Shown here one piece after another: positions 24,376 through 31,472 of a DNA stretch of 41,071 nucleotides. This DNA is from an uncultured Schlesneria sp. (lineage in GTDB: Bacteria > Planctomycetota > Planctomycetia > Planctomycetales > Planctomycetaceae), in contig CAIMFH010000123.1 in the NCBI GenBank assembly GCA_903840265.1, positions 1 to 41,071 of the forward strand, in the 5' to 3' direction. Numbering within the stretch: the stretch's first letter is position 1; each line of letters opens with the position of its first letter. The notes under the pieces were generated by a model that made no database searches, was not told the origin of the DNA, and was given only the letters and a program-made list of their open reading frames with translations. The translations under genes were made by a program, and so were the position numbers.

Positions 24376-25740
24376 ATGCAAGACATGTCACCTCGGCAGA
24401 TTGTCGCGGAACTGGATAAGCACATCGTTGGACAGGATGCGGCCAAGCGAGCCGTCGCGGTGGCACTGCGAAATCGATGGCGCTGGCAGCAGCTTCCGGA
24501 AGACGTGCGTCGCGATATCACTCCGAAAAATATCCTGATGATTGGTCCGACCGGCGTCGGCAAGACCGAGATCACTCGCCGTTTAGCTCAGCTAATTGGC
24601 TCGCCCTTCGTGAAGGTGGAGGCGACTCGCTTCACAGAAGTTGGCTATGTCGGTCGCGACGTGGAAAGCATGATTCGCGAGTTGGTCGATGCTTCGATCA
24701 ACTTGGTCAAACAACGCAAACGAGTCGAAGTCGAGCAGCAGGCTGACAAGAACGTCGAAGAGCGATTGCTGGACTTGCTGGTTCCTCATGAGCCCGTATC
24801 ACACACTCCGCCAACAGAAGGGGCCGCTGGCGACCCTGCGGCCGAGGCGCAGGCTCGTCACGAAAGAACGCGCGAGAAATTCCGGACGATGTTGAGATCA
24901 GGAACCTTGGATGACAAATCTGTCGAACTGTCGGTGCCGCAGCGGCGGATGCCCGTTCAAGTCCTGTCGAACATGGGGCTGGAACAAATCGACGGCGATT
25001 TCCAGCAGATGTTCGAAAAGCTGATGCCTCGCCAGCACAAAGAGCGGAAGCTTCCTGTGCGAGACGCACGTACGTTGTTGAAAGAACAGGAAATCGAGCA
25101 ACTGCTCGATAAGGATGCGATTCACGACGAAGGACTGAAGCTGGCGGAAACCAGTGGAATCGTCTTCTTAGACGAGATCGACAAGATCTGCGGCCAGTCT
25201 GAAGGGAAGCAGGGTGCGGATGTCAGCCGCCAGGGAGTGCAGCGCGATCTGTTGCCGATCGTCGAAGGGGCGACCGTGCAGACTCGCTATGGATCACTGA
25301 AGACGGATCACATTCTGTTTATCGCCGCTGGCGCGTTCCACTCGGCTCGCCCAGCCGATTTGATGCCCGAATTGCAGGGGCGTTTCCCGATCCGAGTCGA
25401 ATTGAACGACCTGACCAAAGCGGATTTTCTGCGGATTTTGACCGAGCCCTCCAGTTCGATCACCAGCCAATCGCAGCAACTGCTGCGAGTGGATGGGATT
25501 GAATTGGTCTATACCGCGGACGGCTTGGAAGAACTGGCGGAAATTGGCTGGCATGTCAACCAGTCGACGCAGAACATTGGGGCTCGGCGTCTCTATACGA
25601 TTATGGAACGATTGCTGGAGAACATCAGCTTCGAAGGACCCGATTCGCGCGGAACGACGATTACAGTCGACCGAGAATTCGTGCGTCGGCAACTGAAAGC
25701 GATCAGCGAGGACGAGGATCTGAGCAAGTTCATTCTGTAG
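24376..25740 (+). CDS. hslU: ATP-dependent protease ATPase subunit HslU
   Basis: A 454-residue AAA+ unfoldase that feeds substrates to HslV. It opens MQDMSPRQIVAELDKHIVGQDAAKRA. Walker A is GPTGVGKT (57-64), and the pore-loop region with VEATRFTEVGYVGRDVE follows. The charged I domain spans about 110-240. Walker B is GIVFLDEIDKI. The sensor and C domain include RFPIRVEL and NIGARRLYTIMERLL, ending in DLSKFIL, the C-terminal tail that docks into HslV. The length matches the family. ATG at 24376 has AGACAGGA upstream. Confidence 0.97.
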   Translation: MQDMSPRQIVAELDKHIVGQDAAKRAVAVALRNRWRWQQLPEDVRRDITPKNILMIGPTGVGKTEITRRLAQLIGSPFVKVEATRFTEVGYVGRDVESMIRELVDASINLVKQRKRVEVEQQADKNVEERLLDLLVPHEPVSHTPPTEGAAGDPAAEAQARHERTREKFRTMLRSGTLDDKSVELSVPQRRMPVQVLSNMGLEQIDGDFQQMFEKLMPRQHKERKLPVRDARTLLKEQEIEQLLDKDAIHDEGLKLAETSGIVFLDEIDKICGQSEGKQGADVSRQGVQRDLLPIVEGATVQTRYGSLKTDHILFIAAGAFHSARPADLMPELQGRFPIRVELNDLTKADFLRILTEPSSSITSQSQQLLRVDGIELVYTADGLEELAEIGWHVNQSTQNIGARRLYTIMERLLENISFEGPDSRGTTITVDREFVRRQLKAISEDEDLSKFIL

Positions 25741-25818
25741 TCGTGGTGACTCAGCCTTCCCAAACCTCCGTTGACGCAAACGGGCATTCTGTGGAGACTT
25801 CTGGCGGACAGGCAGGGG

Positions 25819-26811
25819 ATGCCTGAAGAAATCGTCTACCGATCAGGGATGATCATGCTGCTTTCAGTCAGACGGCGACTGGAGTTTCTTATCTTTCAGA
25901 TAGGGATCTGTGTCGTCGACTGCTTATCACCGCGCGCCACCGCCCGCCTGGCCGAGCAACTGGCGTGGGTGATCCACTACGTCTTGCCGCGTAAGTGGAC
26001 TCGGTACAAAGTCGCACGAGAGAATCTGCGCCTGGCATTTGGCGATCGCTACTCCGAACGCGAGATCGAGTTGCTTGTCTATCAGATGTGGGTTCATCTG
26101 TTTCGCACTGTGGCAGAAGTCGTGCAGTCAGAAAGAAAGCTGCACATCCACAGCTATCGTCAGGCCATCCACTTTGCCGATTTCACGCGGACCAATGAAG
26201 CGGTCTGCTCGGGTCGTCGAGTCATCATGCTGGGTGGCCACTTCGGCAACTGGGAGATCGGGACCACACTGTTCGGGATGTGGGGCTTCCCGATGGGAGT
26301 CGTCGCTCGAGAAATGGACAACCCTTATCTGCACCGCTGGTTTCAACGGTTCCGGGAAGCGACCGGCCATCGGTTGATGATGAAATCTGGCGGCTTTGAT
26401 GACATGACTGCCCTGCTTGAAAAGGGCGGCAACCTGGGGATGCTTTGCGATCAGGATGCGGGGCCTCGCGGATTGTTCGTCGATTTCTTCGGACGTCCCG
26501 CCTCAACCTTCAAGTCCATCGCATTGCTGGCACTGGAGTACGATGCCTTGATCATCGTTGGATACTCCATTCGCCGTGCCGACGATTTTGATGCCAATCG
26601 CTGGGTGAACTTTGAAGTCGGTTGCGAAGCGTTGATCGATCCTCGCTTGGTCACCAGCAATGATCCGGTGGGCGAGATTACTCGGCAATATACAGCCGCT
26701 CTCGAACAGGCGATCCGCCGTGCCCCCGAACAATACTTCTGGGTCCATCGCCGCTGGAAAAGTGAACCGAAAGTGCGGCAGATAGCACAACCGCAGCGTT
26801 TGGCTGGCTAG
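25819..26811 (+). CDS. LpxL/HtrB-type lysophospholipid acyltransferase
   Basis: A 330-residue inner-membrane acyltransferase of the lipid A late-acyltransferase family. The catalytic HX4E is HFGNWE (H141 to E146) within IMLGGHFGNWEIG. Other family marks: LRLAFGD, MWVHLFRTVAEVV, GNLGMLCDQDAGPRGLFVDFFGRPA, and the closing PEQYFWVHRRWK. Starts are ambiguous: a TTG at 25771, ATG at 25819 and ATG at 25849 are in frame; 25819 follows GGACAGGCAGGGG and is chosen, with only moderate confidence. It follows hslU by 78 bases. Presence of this enzyme fits an outer membrane with lipopolysaccharide in the host. Confidence 0.88.
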   Translation: MPEEIVYRSGMIMLLSVRRRLEFLIFQIGICVVDCLSPRATARLAEQLAWVIHYVLPRKWTRYKVARENLRLAFGDRYSEREIELLVYQMWVHLFRTVAEVVQSERKLHIHSYRQAIHFADFTRTNEAVCSGRRVIMLGGHFGNWEIGTTLFGMWGFPMGVVAREMDNPYLHRWFQRFREATGHRLMMKSGGFDDMTALLEKGGNLGMLCDQDAGPRGLFVDFFGRPASTFKSIALLALEYDALIIVGYSIRRADDFDANRWVNFEVGCEALIDPRLVTSNDPVGEITRQYTAALEQAIRRAPEQYFWVHRRWKSEPKVRQIAQPQRLAG

Positions 26812-26842
26812 TAGCTTGATCCCGTCCCGTAGCTGATCTCGC

Positions 26843-26882
26843 CAAGAGATTGGGCGAGTGTCACGGTGGTCCCAATCTCTTG
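26843..26882. repeat. Perfect 12-bp hairpin after the acyltransferase gene
   Basis: CAAGAGATTGGG (26843-26854) pairs perfectly with CCCAATCTCTTG (26871-26882) around a 16-base loop. It starts 32 bases after the stop codon. No T run follows on the plus strand, so if it terminates transcription it does so inefficiently; it could instead protect the 3' end of the mRNA. Confidence 0.75.
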
Positions 26883-26897
26883 CCAGACCAACGACCG

Positions 26898-26916
26898 AAG
26901 AATTCCGCCTGCACTT
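26898..26916 (+). repeat. Direct repeat, copy 1
   Basis: AAGAATTCCGCCTGCACTT matches the copy at 27067-27085 at 18 of 19 positions. The two copies flank the inverted repeat element at 26926-27015. Confidence 0.7.
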
Positions 26917-26925
26917 AGAACTGCG

Positions 26926-27015
26926 GGGTGCCACGGACTCGGAGTCCTCGACGTGGCCGTGTCTTTGCTGAGATGCCGCGAGCCGCACGGCCAGGACTCA
27001 AAGTCCGTGGCACCC
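26926..27015. repeat. Inverted-repeat element, family A
   Basis: The left arm 26926-26961 (GGGTGCCACGGACTCGGAGT...GGCCGTG) and the right arm 26986-27015 (CACGGCCAGGACTCAAAGTC...CACCC) are reverse complements apart from a six-base insertion and two substitutions. The 24-base interior is TCTTTGCTGAGATGCCGCGAGCCG. A single-arm relative lies at 4585-4620. Confidence 0.85.
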
Positions 27016-27066
27016 AAACCAACTCCCAAATAATCGTCGACGCGCACAGTCACTCAAAGGCGACTA

Positions 27067-27085
27067 AAGAATTCCGCCTGTACTT
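27067..27085 (+). repeat. Direct repeat, copy 2
   Basis: AAGAATTCCGCCTGTACTT, one base different from the copy at 26898-26916. Confidence 0.7.
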
Positions 27086-27159
27086 CTCTTTCCGCACAAA
27101 CTTCGCAAAATGCAGTTTCTGAAGTTGGAAGTTAGCTCGTCGCAGACTCAGGCGGATTG

Positions 27160-27468
27160 ATGTCAAACCGATATCGTATTGCTTCGATCGAAGATGTTTC
27201 TGTTGGCAGCGGCCGCGAATTTGTCGCCGGTGGTCGCATCGTTGCGTTGTTTCACTTGGAAGATGGCTTTCACGCCATGGATGGAATCTGTCCGCACGCC
27301 GGTGGCCCACTGGCTCAGGGCGTGGTTCGCGGCAGCGTCGTCACGTGCCCCTGGCATGGCTGGCAGTTCGATGTCACAACGGGTCGGCATTGTTTGAATG
27401 CCCATCTGTGTCAGCCGTCATTTCCAGTGACGGTTGAAGGAACGGACGTTTTCGTGGAACTTCCGTGA
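27160..27468 (+). CDS. Rieske [2Fe-2S] ferredoxin
   Basis: A 102-residue soluble Rieske protein of the NirD/dioxygenase-ferredoxin type. The cluster ligands are C44 and H46 (CPHAGG) and C63 and H66 (CPWHGWQF). The DGFHAMDGICPHAGGPLAQG context and the final FPVTVEGTDVFVELP strands are standard. It could donate electrons to an oxygenase or reductase; no partner gene is adjacent. ATG at 27160 is preferred over TTG at 27157 and has AGGCGG just upstream. It has no signal peptide or membrane anchor, unlike Rieske proteins of bc1 complexes. Confidence 0.93.
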   Translation: MSNRYRIASIEDVSVGSGREFVAGGRIVALFHLEDGFHAMDGICPHAGGPLAQGVVRGSVVTCPWHGWQFDVTTGRHCLNAHLCQPSFPVTVEGTDVFVELP

Positions 27469-27732
27469 CCATTGATGCGTCGTGCCAAAGTCTGCGAAAG
27501 CGAAACGAAGCTGGCAAAATTACAAACTCGAATTGCCAGAGTTGAGGTCTTTCCCTAACATCCGCCCGTCGACCAGGACGGTTGGCGAGATTCAAAATGA
27601 GCACTCCATTTATTGGGAGTGTGGTTGAATCAAGAACACGATGGAGCGTGTGTTGCTGGCGCATTTTTCTGTGCGCGAATGCCGATCCATCGAAATAGCA
27701 ATCAGCACGATCTCGATGGACGAGGGCGACCC

Positions 27733-28572
27733 ATGCGGTCAGGCATTCATGGAACATTTGCCACGTTGCTACTGATGGTTCCCGTATTATCGATTCCAGC
27801 ACTGGCGATCTTTGGAATCCCTCAATTCGCGCCGGTCGTGGCCTCGCCTTTGGATGAGGGCCCCGACGAACACCACGAAAAGCGTGTTGGTAAGTCGGAA
27901 CGACCAGACGATGACATGCTCGGCGATTTCGATTCTGAACCGAATGATGCACGAACGGGATCGGGCCGCATTGGTGACTCGGTGCCGCTATCTCGCGGAA
28001 GGAACGCTGGCAATCGACCGCCATCCTTTGATGCGAGTCAACGGTCACAACCTGGGGCGACTCCGCCGTCGCGATCGTCCTGGCAGGATGAACCGCGTGG
28101 TGATCTGCATCGCCCTGTCGATGACCTTGATGGAGGCATGTCCCGCAACAATCAGACAGATCCACCAAAAGGACAGCTGAAAGATTTGCGGTTCGATGCC
28201 CAGCAAACGCCGCCTGCATTCGGGGGGGCTCACATCCAGAATACGGTGATGCCAAAAGGACAAAATCCGCAAGACCCCCGTGTTTTCCAGCGTCAACGCG
28301 ATCAACTAGCCGGGGTCGGCGAAAGCCGCACACCCAGCCGACAAGAAGACACTTTCAGCTGGCAGGACGCAGTCAATCGTCTAAACGAACTTGAGATTCG
28401 AAACTTCCGATTGCAGCCTGGGAATCGAGAGAACCAGTACGCATTCGTCTGCAATTACACTCCGAGTGATTCACCACGCGTTTCGTACCGCTTTGAAGCG
28501 GAAGCAGACGAACCGTTGAAAGCGGTCGAAAAAGTTCTTGAGCAGATCGCCGAGTGGCAACAGCGTCGCTAG
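27733..28572 (+). CDS. Secreted or membrane-anchored, proline- and charge-rich protein
   Basis: A 279-residue protein of no recognised family. The frame opens at 27613, but ATG 27733 has GAGGG at a good distance and begins directly at a hydrophobic segment (FATLLLMVPVLSIPALAIFG), a signal peptide or anchor. A long low-complexity linker rich in Asp, Arg, Pro, Gln and Ser (about 40-210) leads to a compact C-terminal domain (about 215-279: DAVNRLNELEIRNFRLQPG, YAFVCNYTPSDSPRVSYRFEAE, AVEKVLEQIAEWQQ). The C-terminal domain probably has an alpha-beta fold and may be the functional part. It is followed 53 bases later by scpB. Confidence 0.72.
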   Translation: MRSGIHGTFATLLLMVPVLSIPALAIFGIPQFAPVVASPLDEGPDEHHEKRVGKSERPDDDMLGDFDSEPNDARTGSGRIGDSVPLSRGRNAGNRPPSFDASQRSQPGATPPSRSSWQDEPRGDLHRPVDDLDGGMSRNNQTDPPKGQLKDLRFDAQQTPPAFGGAHIQNTVMPKGQNPQDPRVFQRQRDQLAGVGESRTPSRQEDTFSWQDAVNRLNELEIRNFRLQPGNRENQYAFVCNYTPSDSPRVSYRFEAEADEPLKAVEKVLEQIAEWQQRR

Positions 28573-28625
28573 ATCGATCCGGTCTGTCCGACCATTCCAA
28601 ATGGCACTGTCTTCCTGGCATCGAC

Positions 28626-29345
28626 ATGCAGCCTCAACAACCCTTCGCGAAGGCATCCGCCTGGAAGTCCACCCCTGTCGACGGGCATCGCTGGGCATTC
28701 TTCGCCAGGCGCGAAGTGGGACCCGATGTCTTGCCCATGGCGGGCGTCGATCCGGTCTGTGTCCGCACGCCAAAGATGGCTCGTGTGGAAGCCGCACTCC
28801 TTGTGACAGACGCGGCACTCAGCGTTCGTCGTCTGATGCAACTTGCGACGTTGGCAGATATCTCGGAAGCGCGGACGCTGGTGGATCAATTGAACACCGC
28901 CTACGACAAAAGTGGGACCGCATTTCGGATCGAGCGAGTGGCCAGCGGTTACCGAATGCTCACGCGGCCTCAGTTCGCACTCTGGCTGGGGAAGGTTCAT
29001 CACCGACAGGCAGAGCAAAAGCTGTCGCCCACGGCTCTGGAAACCTTGGCCATTGTGGCCTATCGGCAGCCGGCCACTCGAGCCGAGATCGAATCGATTC
29101 GTCGAGTTCAGTGCGCCGATATGCTGAAACAACTGATGGATCGTGGGTTGGTCCGTATCTGTGGTGAAGACAATTCGCTGGGCCGACCATTCCTCTATGC
29201 GACGACGCGGCAGTTCTTGGAACTCTACGGCTTACGTGATGTCGACGATCTTCCGAATGCCGACACGCTTCGAAAAGTGCATCCGACTCCAGCGCTGTTC
29301 CCGGACAGTGATGAGTCCGGGGGTGAGGCCGAATCGGCGGCCTGA
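28626..29345 (+). CDS. scpB: Segregation and condensation protein B
   Basis: A 239-residue ScpB homologue, the winged-helix partner of ScpA that loads SMC for chromosome segregation. Two winged-helix domains are visible: MARVEAALLVTDAALSVRRLMQLA (the usual ScpB start, here about residue 51) through GYRMLTRPQFALWL, then LSPTALETLAIVAYRQPATRAEIESIRRVQCADMLKQLMDRGLVRICG and the GRPFLYATTRQFLELYGL signature. About 50 extra N-terminal residues precede the core; ATG at 28626 is assumed, but a later start at the MARVEAAL methionine is possible. scpA is not adjacent in the window. Confidence 0.9.
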   Translation: MQPQQPFAKASAWKSTPVDGHRWAFFARREVGPDVLPMAGVDPVCVRTPKMARVEAALLVTDAALSVRRLMQLATLADISEARTLVDQLNTAYDKSGTAFRIERVASGYRMLTRPQFALWLGKVHHRQAEQKLSPTALETLAIVAYRQPATRAEIESIRRVQCADMLKQLMDRGLVRICGEDNSLGRPFLYATTRQFLELYGLRDVDDLPNADTLRKVHPTPALFPDSDESGGEAESAA

Positions 29346-29660
29346 GTGCCAATAGCTTCCGTAGTAACTAACGTTACCGTAAGCAGATCGTACTCGTTTT
29401 GGCGCTTGCGTCGAAAATCCCAACATTTGACGCTAAAATCATCAATCGCGTTATAGCGGACATTTGGGCATTTTCAGCTCCGGTCTGCAGTCGACCAAAT
29501 CGAACGATTTTCGTGCATACAGATCGTTCTCATCGGCGAATTTGCATTTGTTTTCGCTGTAAATCCTGATGCGATGTGGCCGACCGCATACGGCACAGGT
29601 TGTGCAAGCTAGGTAAGTAGCCGGGCCGAAGGAGCAGTCAGAAAATCTGAGGAGCGAGGG
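29346..29660. other. Intergenic region upstream of the GH3 pair
   Basis: 315 bases, more AT-rich than the neighbouring genes. It contains GTAAC/GTTAC (29364-29377), a hairpin GAACGAT (29502-29508) with ATCGTTC (29523-29529), and the promoter candidate at 29427-29457. The long leader before the GH3 start could be regulatory, but I recognise no known riboswitch. Confidence 0.5.
29427..29457 (+). promoter_or_regulatory. Candidate sigma70-type promoter for the GH3 genes
   Basis: TTGACG (29427-29432) and TATAGC (29452-29457) are separated by 19 bases, slightly longer than ideal. It would give a leader of about 200 bases before the GTG at 29661. Pattern match by eye only. Confidence 0.25.
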
Positions 29661-31397
29661 GTGTCGGAATCGACGTTTCGTGGAAAATCTGTCCCAACAT
29701 TGACCTCGCGACTGCTGACGAAAATCGCCCAGCGCGTGGTTCTGCCGGGCTATGCGAAACAGTTCGACCGTTTCCATGCTTCGCTGTCTCACGGTCGACG
29801 CATCCAGCATGACATGCTGTTTACATGGCTGAAGCGCTGTCGAGATAGTCGCTTTGGCCGTGATCATGGCTTCGCCGCGATTCAGAATGTTGACGATTAT
29901 CGTCGGCAGGTACCTGTCTCGCGCTACGACTACTTTGCACCCTACATTGATGGCGTGGCCCGCGGGATCCATACCGAACTATTTCCGGCAAATGAACCGG
30001 TAAAACGCTTCACCATCACGACCGGCAGCACTGGCATCCCCAAGCTCAATCCAGTCACTCCCACGTGGCTGAAATATTACCGCGCGGCGTGGAATATGTG
30101 GGGTGCCAAGATGCTGCTGGATCACTACCCGATCGTGGGGCGAAAGATCCTGCACATCATCGGCTCATGGGATATGGGCAAAACGGCTGGTGGCATTCCC
30201 ATCAGCATGGTCAGCGCCCTGTTGGCACGCAATCAGAACCCCGTTGTTCGTCCTTTCTACTGCGTTCCAAACGACGTGACGAATATCGCCGATCCAGACT
30301 CTCGCTATTACACCATGCTCCGGCTGTGCATGAGTACCAACATCGGTCTGATTGTGGTGATGAACCCAGGCACATTGCTCCGTTTGGCCCAACTGGGCGA
30401 TGAGCATCGAGAATCGCTGATTCGCGACATTCGCGATGGGACGCTTTCCACGAAATTCGATATCCCCGCTCCGATTCGTCAGCGGATTTCGCATCGCATT
30501 CGTCGAGCCGATCCTGCCTGTGCGAAGTCGCTTGAGCAAGCCGTGGAAGAATCCGGGCATCTGTATCCCAAGCACTACTGGGATCGACCCTTGATCGCCT
30601 GCTGGCTGGGCGGGACCGCGGGATACCAGGCGAAGTATCTGCCCGAGTACTTCGGCGATGCGCCAATGCGAGATCAGGGTTTGGTCTCCAGTGAAGGACG
30701 ACACACGATTCCGATTGAAGATGGCAAACCGCAGGGGGTTCTCGCCATCAACAGCGCATTTTATGAATTTATCCCGGTGACCGAAGACGGCGACAATCCC
30801 ACCGTCCTGGAAGGTCACGAATTGCAGGATGGCCACGACTATCACTTGGTGATGACCACCTACAGCGGCTACTTCCGCTTTCGCATCGGCGATGTGGTTC
30901 GTTGTCACGGGTTGATTGGTGAGACCCCGATCCTGGAATTCCTGCAGAAAGGTGACCGGTGCGGTGATCTTGAAGGAGAGAAAGTCACCGAGCATCAGTT
31001 TCTGGAAGCCGCTACTAATGCGGCGCACGAACGCGGAATCCGATTGGGACCGGTGACGGCCGTCCCCTGCCGTCCAGATCGTCAGCAACCTCGGTATCAG
31101 ATCATCGTCGAATACGGCGACATTCCGGATATCGAGGTCGCGCGAGGATTCCTGGCGAATGTGGATGAACGGCTGCGCGCCAGCAATTTTCTGTACAAAG
31201 CTCGACGACGAGAAAAGGTGCTGGGGCCACCCACGCTATGGCGAATTCCCACGGGCGGGTGGTCACGCTTTGTCGATTCCGAAATCGAGCGGCGTGGCAC
31301 GGGAGACGCTCACTACAAGCACGCCGCCCTCGTTCAAGACTCGACGTTCCTCGATCGCTTCCAACCGATGGATCAGATCGAGCTCGCCCCCGAATGA
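29661..31397 (+). CDS. GH3-family adenylate-forming protein (copy 1)
   Basis: A 578-residue member of the GH3 family (ANL adenylate-forming superfamily). Plant GH3 enzymes join amino acids to acyl acids such as jasmonate through an acyl-adenylate; bacterial functions are mostly unknown. The ATP-binding loop is TTGSTGIPKLNPVT (120-133). The nucleotide-binding block GLVSSEGRHTIP (about 340-351) and the YSGYFRFRIGDVVRCHG hinge region (about 400-416) are intact, as is GDRCGDLEGEKVTEHQF. GTG at 29661 is supported by GAGGAGCGAGGG immediately upstream. A second paralogue begins 75 bases after the stop. The substrate is not predictable from sequence. Confidence 0.9.
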   Translation: MSESTFRGKSVPTLTSRLLTKIAQRVVLPGYAKQFDRFHASLSHGRRIQHDMLFTWLKRCRDSRFGRDHGFAAIQNVDDYRRQVPVSRYDYFAPYIDGVARGIHTELFPANEPVKRFTITTGSTGIPKLNPVTPTWLKYYRAAWNMWGAKMLLDHYPIVGRKILHIIGSWDMGKTAGGIPISMVSALLARNQNPVVRPFYCVPNDVTNIADPDSRYYTMLRLCMSTNIGLIVVMNPGTLLRLAQLGDEHRESLIRDIRDGTLSTKFDIPAPIRQRISHRIRRADPACAKSLEQAVEESGHLYPKHYWDRPLIACWLGGTAGYQAKYLPEYFGDAPMRDQGLVSSEGRHTIPIEDGKPQGVLAINSAFYEFIPVTEDGDNPTVLEGHELQDGHDYHLVMTTYSGYFRFRIGDVVRCHGLIGETPILEFLQKGDRCGDLEGEKVTEHQFLEAATNAAHERGIRLGPVTAVPCRPDRQQPRYQIIVEYGDIPDIEVARGFLANVDERLRASNFLYKARRREKVLGPPTLWRIPTGGWSRFVDSEIERRGTGDAHYKHAALVQDSTFLDRFQPMDQIELAPE

Positions 31398-31472
31398 TCT
31401 CGCAGACAGCAATACTTCCGCAACATCTCCATCGACTTCGACAACGTTGACTTTCACTAGAGGTACCGTCCG

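Larger units (their letters stand above)
26812..27159. other. Intergenic region rich in repeats
   Basis: The 348 bases between the acyltransferase and the Rieske gene hold a long hairpin (26843-26882), an inverted repeat (26926-27015) and flanking direct repeats (26898-26916 and 27067-27085). No open frame looks real. Confidence 0.6.

Noticed and set aside
27374-28333. 319-residue minus-strand open frame
   Set aside because: It is rich in His and Arg and opposes the Rieske gene and a plausible secreted protein; no motifs are seen.
30165-31088. 307-residue minus-strand open frame
   Set aside because: It is antisense to the GH3 coding sequence, which is supported by motifs along its length.
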